Below, one piece after another: positions 8,075 to 16,183 of a stretch of 35,991 bases of DNA. The notes beneath the pieces were generated by a model that was not told the DNA's origin, did no database searches, and saw nothing but the letters and a program-made list of their open reading frames with translations. Source of the DNA: SAR116 cluster bacterium AG-321-K23 (lineage in GTDB: Bacteria; Pseudomonadota; Alphaproteobacteria; Puniceispirillales; Marisalimonadaceae); contig QBXO01000019.1 of the NCBI GenBank assembly GCA_003284565.1, positions 1 to 35,991 of the forward strand, read 5' to 3'. A program made the translations under genes and the position numbers. The stretch's first letter is position 1; each line of letters opens with the position of its first letter.

Positions 8075-9761
8075 TTTTCCTCCAGGTTTTATAATGATTA
8101 TTGGGGCATTATTAATTCCCTTCTTACCTCATATAATCAGGCAGATATATATGATGATTTTAATCCTAGTTTCAGCTTACGCTTTAACATTGGGTTTTGG
8201 TATACATTCTAAAATTGAAATAATGGATATTCAATTTATAATATTTCAATCAGACTCTTTAACCTTACCCTTTGCAATAATATTTCACATAGCAGCTATA
8301 TTGAATGTAATCTATGGTGCTCATGAAAAAAATTGGAATCAGCATGTAGCCATTATGAGTTATAGTGGAGCAGCAATTGCTGCGGTTCATGCTGGAGACT
8401 TGTTCACTCTATTTGTATGGTGGGAAGCTACTGCCTTTACTTCAGTTTTTCTGATTTTAGCCAGCAAAACAAAGAGATCTTATAGATCGGCATTTAGATA
8501 CATTTTAATACAAGTTGGTTCTGGAATGTTTTTATTAGCTGGAGCAATTTTGTTAATGTCTGATACTGGTAATGCAGAATTTAGAAGTTTTGACATTAAT
8601 TCTTTAGACGGACAGTTAATTTTCATAGCCTTCGGAATAAAAGCTGCTTTTCCATTATTAAATGGCTGGTTACAAGATTCTTATCCAGAAGCTTCAGAGA
8701 TAGGGACAGTTGCTCTTTCAACATTCACAACTAAATTAGCTATTTTTTGTTTTGCAAAATCTTTTGCAGGTACTGAAATACTAATCATAATTGGTGCAAT
8801 TATGACTTTTTATCCTATTTTCTTTGCTGTCATTGAAAATGACCTACGAAGAGTTTTAACCTATAGCCTTAATAACCAACTTGGTTTTATGATAGTTGCC
8901 ATTGGAATTGGCACTGAATTAGCTATTAATGGAGCTGTAGCGCATGCTTTTGCTCATATTCTTTATAAAGGATTGCTATTCATGGGAATGGGAGCAGTAC
9001 TTTATAGAGTTGGTACATGTAAAGCTTCTGAATTAGGTGGGCTATTTAAATTTATGCCCATCACAGCAATATGCACTATTATCGGGGCTATTTCGATTTC
9101 AGCTTTTCCCTTATTTAGTGGGTTTGTAGCAAAATCTCTTATAATGTCAGCACTTGGCAAAGAAGGACTGGTCTTTGTCTATTTTATGCTTTTATTTGCA
9201 TCTGCAGGCGTACTACACCATTCAGGAATTAAAATCCCATTCTTTGCTTTTTTTGCACATGAAAGCAGTATTAAAACAAAAGAAGCTCCAATTAATATGA
9301 TAATAGCAATGATTATTGGATCAGCTCTTTGTATATTGATTGGAGTTTTCCCTTCTTATTTTTATGCAATCTTACCTTATCAAATCCAATATCAGCCATA
9401 TGACTTTAGCCACGTTGTTGGACAGTTGCAACTTTTAACATTTGCTGCATTTGCTTTTATATGTTTATGGCATTTTAAAATCTATCCGCCAGAGCTTAAT
9501 TCAACTGTTTTAAATAGTGATTGGATTTATAGAAAGATGATACCTGGGGTTTTGTTACCTCTTTTAAATCTCATAAATGATATCAATAAAAAAGTTGAAC
9601 AATTTTTTGAATTTATATTTAAATCTATGAAAAGGTTTTTTGCTGATACAATGATAAAAAATAAAGTTTTTGATAGAGAAGTTGGTCAAGATACATTAAT
9701 AGTTGTGCAACTTTTTATAATTTTATTAATTTTCATCTTTGTATGGAAAATTTATTTGTAA
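8064..9761 (+). CDS. Antiporter subunit D/NuoL-like protein (third copy)
   Basis: 565-aa polytopic protein, longer than the other two, with a C-terminal extension that carries extra helices after about residue 450 and an amphipathic, Lys/Phe-rich stretch near 500-540, recalling the lateral-helix extension of NuoL. Conserved residues are Glu121 (LFTLFVWWEATAF), Lys193 (FGIKAAFPLLNGWL) and Lys224 (FTTKLAIF), counted from this start. I choose the ATG at 8064 because TGAGG at 8053-8057 is well spaced; an in-frame ATG at 8052 would add four residues. It is the last clear antiporter gene of the operon. Confidence 0.9.
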   Translation: MISSFPPGFIMIIGALLIPFLPHIIRQIYMMILILVSAYALTLGFGIHSKIEIMDIQFIIFQSDSLTLPFAIIFHIAAILNVIYGAHEKNWNQHVAIMSYSGAAIAAVHAGDLFTLFVWWEATAFTSVFLILASKTKRSYRSAFRYILIQVGSGMFLLAGAILLMSDTGNAEFRSFDINSLDGQLIFIAFGIKAAFPLLNGWLQDSYPEASEIGTVALSTFTTKLAIFCFAKSFAGTEILIIIGAIMTFYPIFFAVIENDLRRVLTYSLNNQLGFMIVAIGIGTELAINGAVAHAFAHILYKGLLFMGMGAVLYRVGTCKASELGGLFKFMPITAICTIIGAISISAFPLFSGFVAKSLIMSALGKEGLVFVYFMLLFASAGVLHHSGIKIPFFAFFAHESSIKTKEAPINMIIAMIIGSALCILIGVFPSYFYAILPYQIQYQPYDFSHVVGQLQLLTFAAFAFICLWHFKIYPPELNSTVLNSDWIYRKMIPGVLLPLLNLINDINKKVEQFFEFIFKSMKRFFADTMIKNKVFDREVGQDTLIVVQLFIILLIFIFVWKIYL

Positions 9762-9776
9762 ACTGTAAGATAATTA

Positions 9777-9803
9777 TTTTTAAAAGAAAAATTTTCTTTA
9801 AAA
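9777..9803. repeat. AT-only inverted repeat after the antiporter operon
   Basis: TTTTAAAAGAAAA and TTTTCTTTAAAA pair with one bulged base around a minimal loop, 16 nt after the stop of the last antiporter subunit. It could slow or end transcription of the operon, but the stem holds only one or two G-C pairs, so function is doubtful. Confidence 0.3.
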
Positions 9804-9816
9804 TATTGAGGAAAAA

Positions 9817-9948
9817 ATGAAGAAAAAGAAAAAAGATTTGCCCGAAGGTGTTCCAGAAGAGAATGTATACGAAAATACTCATATTTTATTATATGTATTT
9901 TACGCAATAGCCGTAGCTAGTGTAGTATTATTAATGGTAAATCAATAA
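9817..9948 (+). CDS. 43-aa single-pass membrane protein
   Basis: Short gene with an ATG at 9817 preceded by a good ribosome site (GAGGA at 9809-9813). The product starts with MKKKKK, then an acidic linker (DLPEGVPEENVYEN, residues 7-20), and one hydrophobic helix from about residue 22 to 41 ending VNQ. The positive N-terminus suggests N-in, C-out topology. Its stop (9946-9948) is directly followed by the TTG start of the Fe-S scaffold gene with no gap, which supports real translation. No family recognised. It could be a small subunit or modulator of a membrane complex such as the antiporter just upstream. Confidence 0.65.
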   Translation: MKKKKKDLPEGVPEENVYENTHILLYVFYAIAVASVVLLMVNQ

Positions 9949-10377
9949 TTGAGTAATCTATCAATCTATCAAGAAAAAATATTAAGTCTTGCTGCAAAAA
10001 ATAAAAAAATAATTGCTTTAGAAGATTTTAATCGGTCTTTTGAAATGCGTAATCCTATGTGTGGCGATGAGGTAAAAGTACGGGTAAAGTTAGTCGAAAC
10101 TACAATTATTGACATTTCAGCGGTTGTAAGGGGTTGTGCACTATGTGAGGCTTCTGCAGGATTAGTTGTTGAGTTATTTAAAAATAAAGACATTCCAGAT
10201 GAAAGATTTTTAAACGAATTCTTAAGTTGGCTTAAAAATACTGAAAAAGGCTTCTCAGATCATTTGCCAATTGAAATGGAGATTTTTGAACCCATCAGAG
10301 AAATAAAAAATAGACATAAGTGCATTACAATGCCATTTGAGGCAACTTATAAATCCATTGATTTAAAAGAAAAATAA
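9949..10377 (+). CDS. Iron-sulfur cluster assembly scaffold, SufU/IscU (NifU N-terminal) type
   Basis: 142-aa protein with the three conserved cysteine sites of the U-type scaffolds: C38 in NPMCGDEV (with D40), C63 and C66 in RGCALCEASAG, and C125 in RHKCITMPFEA. These match the ligands on which a [2Fe-2S]/[4Fe-4S] cluster or zinc is held before transfer. The TTG start at 9949 keeps the N-terminal helix (SIYQEKILSLA) typical of the family; the first ATG would remove it. It lies immediately behind a 43-aa gene and 211 nt before ETF-QO, whose [4Fe-4S] cluster could be a client (inference). No suf or isc partners are in the window. Confidence 0.85.
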   Translation: MSNLSIYQEKILSLAAKNKKIIALEDFNRSFEMRNPMCGDEVKVRVKLVETTIIDISAVVRGCALCEASAGLVVELFKNKDIPDERFLNEFLSWLKNTEKGFSDHLPIEMEIFEPIREIKNRHKCITMPFEATYKSIDLKEK

Positions 10378-10380
10378 AAA

Positions 10381-10479
10381 TTAATCAGGGGATACGGAAT
10401 GTTTTCCAAACCAAATAATTGCACCAACAAGTACTATAGGATATAAAATTAATAATATAATACCAACATCAGGATTCAT
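10381..10479 (-). CDS. 32-aa single-pass membrane protein (putative)
   Basis: Minus-strand frame in the 211-nt gap between the Fe-S scaffold and ETF-QO genes, start ATG at 10479 preceded by AAAGGT. The product begins MNPDVGIILLILYPIVLVGA, forming one helix from about residue 5 to 23, and then a short polar tail IWFGKHSVSPD. Its stop faces the scaffold gene stop three bases away, a compact convergent layout. No known family recognised; it does not match CydX-type miniproteins. The helix-plus-tail pattern and ribosome site favour a real gene, but the frame is very short. Confidence 0.45.
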   Translation of the reverse strand: MNPDVGIILLILYPIVLVGAIIWFGKHSVSPD

Positions 10480-10588
10480 TTTAGACCTTTTTTTTTATTA
10501 AATAATTACTAAATATATAATATAAATAAATTGTATAAATTACTAGTAACAAATCGATTTTTTTTCAAACAAATCTTAAGGCAATTTA

Positions 10589-12214
10589 ATGACTAACAGA
10601 GAAGCGATGGAATATGATGTAGTTGTTGTAGGAGCTGGTCCCTCTGGATTAAGTGCAGCCATAAAATTAAAACAATTAAGTAAAAAAGCTAATTCTGAGT
10701 TATCAGTTTGTGTAATTGAAAAAGGATCTGAAGTTGGAGCTCATATCGTATCGGGTGCAGTAATTGAAACCAAAGCTTTGGACGAACTTATACCAGAATG
10801 GAAAACAAAAAACAGTCCATTAAAAACTCAAGCTACTGACGATAAATTTTTATATCTAACAGAAACTAAGTCATATCAACTTCCAACCCCTCCACAAATG
10901 CATAACAAGGGTAACTACATAATAAGTTTAAGTGATTTTACAAAATGGTTAGCACAGCAAGCAGAGGAACTTGAGGTTGAAATCTATCCAGGGTTTTCAG
11001 CATCAGAAGTATTGTATGACGAAAATAATAAAGTTGTTGGTGTTGCTACTTGTGATATGGGAAGGTTAAAGGATGGTTCCGAGGGTCCCAACTTTGAAAG
11101 AGGTATAGAACTACGAGCCAAACAAACAATATTTTCAGAAGGATGTAGAGGTCATCTTGGAAAAATATTAATGGAAAAATTCGAACTTAATTCACATAAC
11201 TCACCACAAACATATGGAATTGGCATTAAAGAATTATGGGAAGTTTCCCCAGAAAATAGTAAACCAGGGAGTATAATGCATACTACAGGTTGGCCTTTAG
11301 ATAATGAAACTTATGGAGGATCTTTTTTATATCATTTAGATAACAATAAAGTTTCTATAGGTTTCGTAATAGGTTTGGATTATAAAAACCCATATTTATC
11401 TCCATATCTTGAATTTCAACGTTTCAAACATCACCCTGCAATAAAGAAATTACTTGAAGGAGGAAGAAGAATTAATTACGGAGCTAGAGCCTTAAATGAA
11501 GGTGGTGTTCAATCTTTACCAAAATTAACTTTTCCTGGTGGAATGCTTGTGGGATGTGAAGCAGGATTCCTTAATGTGCCAAAAATTAAAGGTACTCACT
11601 TAGCTATGAAGTCTGGTATGATAGCAGCGCAATCTATTTTTGAAAACATAGATAAACAAGATGAAATTACAGAGTTTCAAACTAATATAAAACAGAGCTG
11701 GTTGTGGAAAGAATTATATAAAGTTAGAAATATTAGACCTTCTTTTAAATGGGGTTTTTGGAAAGCAATAATGTACAGTGCTATCGATACGTATATTTTC
11801 CGAGGAAATGCGCCATGGACAATTGATCATCACGGAACCGATCATGAAAGTCTTAGAAAAAAAGATGATTATGAAGAAATAAAGTATCCAAAACCAGATA
11901 ATGTCATTAGTTTTGATAGACTTACAAATGTTTCTTTTTCTGGGACAAATCATGAAGAAAATCAACCTTGTCACTTACAGCTCAAAAATTCAGAGGTACC
12001 TATAAATACTAATTTTGAATTATATGACAACCCTGAGACAAGATATTGTCCCGCTGGTGTATATGAAATAGTTTTAAATGATAATAAACCAAAACTTCAA
12101 ATTAATGCACAAAATTGCGTTCATTGTAAGACATGTGATATCAAAGACCCTACACAAAATATAAATTGGGTAACACCTCAGGGTGGAGGCGGTCCTAATT
12201 ACCAAGGAATGTAA
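10589..12214 (+). CDS. Electron transfer flavoprotein-ubiquinone oxidoreductase
   Basis: 541-aa membrane-associated FAD/[4Fe-4S] enzyme that takes electrons from electron transfer flavoprotein (reduced by acyl-CoA, dimethylglycine/sarcosine and similar dehydrogenases) and reduces ubiquinone. An N-terminal dinucleotide-binding motif VVVGAGPSG lies at about residues 12-20. The C-terminal ferredoxin-like domain carries the cluster ligands C487, C510, C513 and C516 (NCVHCKTCDIKDP) and the usual ending TPQGGGGPNYQGM. Length is normal for the family. Start ATG 10589 follows AAGG. The etfA/etfB genes are not in the window. Confidence 0.97.
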   Translation: MTNREAMEYDVVVVGAGPSGLSAAIKLKQLSKKANSELSVCVIEKGSEVGAHIVSGAVIETKALDELIPEWKTKNSPLKTQATDDKFLYLTETKSYQLPTPPQMHNKGNYIISLSDFTKWLAQQAEELEVEIYPGFSASEVLYDENNKVVGVATCDMGRLKDGSEGPNFERGIELRAKQTIFSEGCRGHLGKILMEKFELNSHNSPQTYGIGIKELWEVSPENSKPGSIMHTTGWPLDNETYGGSFLYHLDNNKVSIGFVIGLDYKNPYLSPYLEFQRFKHHPAIKKLLEGGRRINYGARALNEGGVQSLPKLTFPGGMLVGCEAGFLNVPKIKGTHLAMKSGMIAAQSIFENIDKQDEITEFQTNIKQSWLWKELYKVRNIRPSFKWGFWKAIMYSAIDTYIFRGNAPWTIDHHGTDHESLRKKDDYEEIKYPKPDNVISFDRLTNVSFSGTNHEENQPCHLQLKNSEVPINTNFELYDNPETRYCPAGVYEIVLNDNKPKLQINAQNCVHCKTCDIKDPTQNINWVTPQGGGGPNYQGM

Positions 12215-12256
12215 TTCAAAACAAATAAATAGACTTATCTTAGTTATTTAATTAAC

Positions 12257-13171
12257 ATGGTAAATAAAATAAAGGATTTTGATTTGAATCAATCTTTAAA
12301 AGGTATTATATGGATGGTAATTACTACGATTTTGTTTGTAGGCGTTACAGCCACAGTTAGATACCTAGAAGGAGAAGTACCTGCTCCTCAGGCTGCTTTT
12401 TTAAGATATGCAATAGGAACAATCCTGTTAATTCCCTCATTGATTTCACTAACAAAATTCAGACCACATAAATCTTTGATGAAAAAATTTATTTTAAGAG
12501 GGTTTGTTCACTCTATTGGTGTAACTTTATGGTTTTATGCCATGTCTGTTATGCCTGTAGCAGAAGTCACAGCAATTGGTTTTTTAACATATATTTTTGT
12601 TTCGTTTGGAGCATGTTTTATTCTAAATGAAACTTTACATCAACACAGACTACTGGCAATTATAATATCTTTTATTGGTGCTCTAATAATTTTAAGACCA
12701 GGTTTTAAGGTAATTGAAAGTGGCCAAATAAGTATGTTATTGGCAACTATAGTTTTCACTATGTCTTATCTAATTGCTAAAATAGTATCGAAAGAAAGAA
12801 CGTCTTCAGAAATTGTTGCAATGCTATCCATTTTTACAACAATATTTTTGATTCCATCCGCAATTTATAGTTGGGAACCTCTTTCAATTAAAGCTTTTTT
12901 AATACTTACTTTCACTGCTATTATAGCAACTATTGGACACATAACTATGACAAAAGCCATTAAAGTAGCACCAATGGTTGTGACTCAGCCTATATTATTT
13001 TTACAACTTGTATGGGCATCTATGGTGGGTTTGTTTGTTTTCGACGAAAATTTTGATCCTTTTGTAATTTTAGGAGGAACATTAATTATGATGTGTGTAT
13101 GTTATGTTTCTTATAAGGAACATAAATTAGATAAAATTAATTCTAATGCAAACTTACAAAAAATAGTTTAA
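12257..13171 (+). CDS. DMT-superfamily (EamA) transporter
   Basis: 304-aa inner-membrane protein with ten hydrophobic helices arranged as two EamA repeats (about residues 14-148 and 160-292). The first repeat has the LRYAIGTILLIP-type helix near residue 50 and the WFYAMSVMPVAEVTAIGFL segment near 94-112. Families of this kind export or import amino acids, nucleotides or other small metabolites; the substrate cannot be inferred. The 3' end overlaps the convergent membrane-protein gene by 18 nt, with no room for a separate terminator. Confidence 0.88.
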   Translation: MVNKIKDFDLNQSLKGIIWMVITTILFVGVTATVRYLEGEVPAPQAAFLRYAIGTILLIPSLISLTKFRPHKSLMKKFILRGFVHSIGVTLWFYAMSVMPVAEVTAIGFLTYIFVSFGACFILNETLHQHRLLAIIISFIGALIILRPGFKVIESGQISMLLATIVFTMSYLIAKIVSKERTSSEIVAMLSIFTTIFLIPSAIYSWEPLSIKAFLILTFTAIIATIGHITMTKAIKVAPMVVTQPILFLQLVWASMVGLFVFDENFDPFVILGGTLIMMCVCYVSYKEHKLDKINSNANLQKIV

Positions 13172-14461
13172 TAGAATTAAGAACAGTGCTCCAAAAAGAA
13201 CAAGTCCTAAGGTTGCAAATAAGTTAGGCCCAAATACTAATTTCGAAGCAGAGATTTTAAAATTTTCAGCACCTGTTAAAACTGAAAGAGATGTAAAGCT
13301 AATTGCTGTTCCTGTACACCAACCAATAAGATGTGCTTGCATTAAAAAAGCTGCTTCCCAAACAGTTAGTAAAGGTCCAAATATAGATAAGATTGGAGCT
13401 GAAGTAATTATTGGATGTACTCCAATTAAACTAAAACACCAGACAAATAAAGGTAATAAAATAATCATCATCCAAAATGGGAAATATTCCCCAACATTAC
13501 TACTGACAAAATTTTGAATTTCATTAGAATTAGTTAATATTGATCCTAAAAACATAGATACTGAAATTAATAACATTTCATCACCAGAGTTTTGGATCAA
13601 TTTTTTTAAATTTTTAAAAATGAAATTTAATGTTTCTGGTCGTCTCAATATTTGGATAAAAACTAAAATCGGTACAACAATTATTATGGCATTTAAAGCT
13701 GTTTTATCAAAAATTTGACCAACAAGTAATACAGATATTGCTAAAATAAGTAATCTTGAAAATATTGGTTTAATACATAATAAAGAATCTAAAAGATTAT
13801 TCATTGTTAATTTCCCAATAATTAATCTTATTGTTATAAGATTGAATAATGTTGCTATAATAATTCCAAAAGCTATCCCCATCCATGCTGATGTTGGTGG
13901 AAGATAAATTTGTCCAACCGCAAAACTAACAAAAAAAGGTGACCATAGAACCGCTGTATTCATTCCACGAATTGATGCTTCACCAGCAGACTGTCTTAAA
14001 CTGATTTTTGAATTTTTAGGGAGGACAGATGACAAAAGAGGAAAAGAGCCAATATTTATTACACTACCAAGAAAATGAGATGTAAATTGCAACCCTGAAA
14101 GTATTTTTTTTGCATTTAATTTTGATAAATGTGATTGAGTGCTTTGAACTGACGGCATAGTAATGGCTGTTGCTCTTAAAAGCCATAAACTTGGAAGAAA
14201 AGCAGAAAAAATAATAAAAAAGTTTCCAGCTTTAAGAAAAATCTCTTTTGATGGAAAATTATCTAAAATTAAAAAAGTAAATAAAAACAATAAGGAAATA
14301 ATTACCTTAGTAGTAGTTTTTGAAAATATAAACATCCAAAATAATAATGAAAAATAAATGAATATTATTAAAAAAATATATTTTTCACCAAAGTTTAGGC
14401 CGTAAATTAAAGGTAAAACAGCTATCCAACAAAAACATGTTAAAATTAGTTTAAATATCAT
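13154..14461 (-). CDS. Polytopic membrane protein, possible ion-transporter (IT) superfamily permease
   Basis: 435-aa, very hydrophobic protein with roughly 11-12 membrane helices. I do not recognise a close named family. The segment GVHPIITSAPILSIFGPLL near residues 345-363, and a related polar, helix-breaking stretch in the first half (ASIRGMNTAVLWSPFFVSFAVG, two pieces near 160-180), recall the re-entrant hairpins of IT-superfamily anion or TRAP-type permeases; this is inference only. It follows the thioesterase gene by six bases, so it is probably co-transcribed with the thioesterase, CoxE-like and MoxR genes. A transporter for a carboxylate processed as a CoA ester would fit. Confidence 0.6.
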   Translation of the reverse strand: MIFKLILTCFCWIAVLPLIYGLNFGEKYIFLIIFIYFSLLFWMFIFSKTTTKVIISLLFLFTFLILDNFPSKEIFLKAGNFFIIFSAFLPSLWLLRATAITMPSVQSTQSHLSKLNAKKILSGLQFTSHFLGSVINIGSFPLLSSVLPKNSKISLRQSAGEASIRGMNTAVLWSPFFVSFAVGQIYLPPTSAWMGIAFGIIIATLFNLITIRLIIGKLTMNNLLDSLLCIKPIFSRLLILAISVLLVGQIFDKTALNAIIIVVPILVFIQILRRPETLNFIFKNLKKLIQNSGDEMLLISVSMFLGSILTNSNEIQNFVSSNVGEYFPFWMMIILLPLFVWCFSLIGVHPIITSAPILSIFGPLLTVWEAAFLMQAHLIGWCTGTAISFTSLSVLTGAENFKISASKLVFGPNLFATLGLVLFGALFLILLNYFL

Positions 14462-14467
14462 TTTATT

Positions 14468-14971
14468 CTACTTCTTTAATCCTATAGATTTTCCAAAAGC
14501 AGAGGGTAATGAGGCATTTTTATGAGTATTTTTTAATTTAAGAAGTCTTTCAAAAGCCCATTGTGGGTATGGTTGAGATTTACGTAACTTTAAATTTACA
14601 TTTATTAAAACTTGTTCAACAACTGAAATAACTTTTTTTTGAAGAAGTGAATAGATTTCCAAACATAAATGCATCTTGTTTTTATCACAATCAACTAAAT
14701 ATAAACGAACATTAAATTTTTCATTTAAATTCATTTCATTCAAATAATGATAATGAGCTTGAACCACAAAAGGACCTTGGTTATTTTCATAAGCATGAGT
14801 TTCTCCTATTCCTAGAAAATCTTCTAAAAAGATATCTAAGGATTTATCAAATGCTAGTGTATAATAAGCAACATTCATATGGCCATTATAATCAAGCCAT
14901 TCTTTTAAAACTTTCTGTTCAGGTAGAATTATTGGAGTTGAATACTGACCGCCAATTTTATTATCTTTCAT
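14468..14971 (-). CDS. Hotdog-fold acyl-CoA thioesterase (4HBT-like)
   Basis: 167-aa thioesterase. The N-terminal motif EWLDYNGHMNVAYYTLAFD (about residues 24-42) is the active-site signature of the carnitine-operon / betainyl-CoA-type branch of the hotdog family, with D27 as likely catalytic residue and NGHMN (29-33) capping the helix. These enzymes hydrolyse an acyl- or betainyl-CoA to the free acid and CoA in the cytosol. In several proteobacteria the same domain is fused to carnitine dehydrogenase; here it stands alone. It is 17 nt behind the VWA gene and 6 nt ahead of the membrane-protein gene. Substrate uncertain. Confidence 0.78.
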   Translation of the reverse strand: MKDNKIGGQYSTPIILPEQKVLKEWLDYNGHMNVAYYTLAFDKSLDIFLEDFLGIGETHAYENNQGPFVVQAHYHYLNEMNLNEKFNVRLYLVDCDKNKMHLCLEIYSLLQKKVISVVEQVLINVNLKLRKSQPYPQWAFERLLKLKNTHKNASLPSAFGKSIGLKK

Positions 14972-14988
14972 TTATTGAATAACCTATT

Positions 14989-16179
14989 TTAATTAGTTTT
15001 TGATAAGATTTTAGTGGCTTCTTCTATTCCCTTAATGCTAAGAGGTACCATTCTATTTGAAAATATTTCTCTAATGATATGTGTTGACTGAGAATAATTC
15101 CAATGTTCCTGTTTTGTTGGATTAATCCAAACATTTGACGGCCACTGGGTAATAGCCCTTTCTAACCAAACTTGTCCAGTTTCTTGATTAAAATGTTCAT
15201 TCCCTCCACCTTCTACTAAAATTTCATATGGACTCATTGAAGCATCACCAACAAATATACATTTGTATTCCTTGCCATATGTTCTAAAAATATCTGTAGT
15301 AGAAAATTGTTCTTTCCATCTTCTTACATTGCTTTTCCAAACACCTTCATAAAGACAATTATGAAAATAAAAAAAGTTTAGGTTTTTAAAAACATTTTTT
15401 GCAGCTGAGAATAAATTTTCTACTTGTTTGATGTAGTCATCCATAGATCCACCTACATCTAAAAAAAGTAAAATTTTTATCGCATTTTCTCTTTCTTTTC
15501 TGGTTTTTATATCTAAATAACCATTTTTTGCAGTATGCGAAATTGTATTTTCAATATCTAATTCTTCGTCAATGCCAGTTCTTGCCCATTGTCTCAATCT
15601 TTTTAATGCAACTTGCATTCCTCGTGTATCTAATTCTCTTGTATCGTCAAAATCACGAAACACTCGTTTATCCCATACTTTAACGGCTTTTCCCTGCCCT
15701 CTCTCATGTTGTCCAATCCTAATACCTTCTGGATTATATCCATAAGCTCCAAAAGGTGATTTACCAGCTGTACCTATCCATTTATTCCCACCTTGGTGTC
15801 GTTTCTTTTGTTCTCTTAATCTTTGTTCAAGCGTTTTCATTAATTCATCAAAGCCACCTAAAGATTTAATATCTTCAATTTCTTCTTTGGTAAAATGCTT
15901 ATCTAACATTTTTTGAAGCCATTCTTTTGGGACTTTTATATGATCAATTACATCTTCTAATTTTAAAGTGTCAATACCCTTAAAATATTCACCGAACACT
16001 AGGTCAAACCGATCAATTAATCTTTCGTCTTTAACTAGACTAGCTCTAGCCATGTAATAAAAGTTTTCAATGTCATATTGAATAAAGTCTAATTTGATTG
16101 TATCTAAAAATGTGAAAAATTCATTTAATGTAACTGGAATTCTAGCATCTTTTAATTTAAAAAAGAAATTTAGAAACAT
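14989..16179 (-). CDS. CoxE-like VWA-domain protein
   Basis: 396-aa protein of the CoxE-like von Willebrand A family (COG3552/COG3825 type). A charged N-terminal region (1-140) precedes the VWA domain, whose metal-ion-dependent adhesion site starts DVGGS at 241-245, with later pieces GDASMSPYEI (311-320). The canonical MIDAS motif is DxSxS; here the second position is Gly, as in CoxE relatives. Such proteins pair with MoxR ATPases as chaperones for metal-enzyme assembly or maturation. It starts four bases after the MoxR stop, confirming a functional pair. Confidence 0.88.
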   Translation of the reverse strand: MFLNFFFKLKDARIPVTLNEFFTFLDTIKLDFIQYDIENFYYMARASLVKDERLIDRFDLVFGEYFKGIDTLKLEDVIDHIKVPKEWLQKMLDKHFTKEEIEDIKSLGGFDELMKTLEQRLREQKKRHQGGNKWIGTAGKSPFGAYGYNPEGIRIGQHERGQGKAVKVWDKRVFRDFDDTRELDTRGMQVALKRLRQWARTGIDEELDIENTISHTAKNGYLDIKTRKERENAIKILLFLDVGGSMDDYIKQVENLFSAAKNVFKNLNFFYFHNCLYEGVWKSNVRRWKEQFSTTDIFRTYGKEYKCIFVGDASMSPYEILVEGGGNEHFNQETGQVWLERAITQWPSNVWINPTKQEHWNYSQSTHIIREIFSNRMVPLSIKGIEEATKILSKTN

Positions 16180-16183
16180 CTTT

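Noticed and set aside
11714-11974. 86-aa minus-strand frame inside the ETF-QO gene
   Set aside because: It is fully inside a confident conserved coding region on the other strand, with no ribosome site or recognisable domain.
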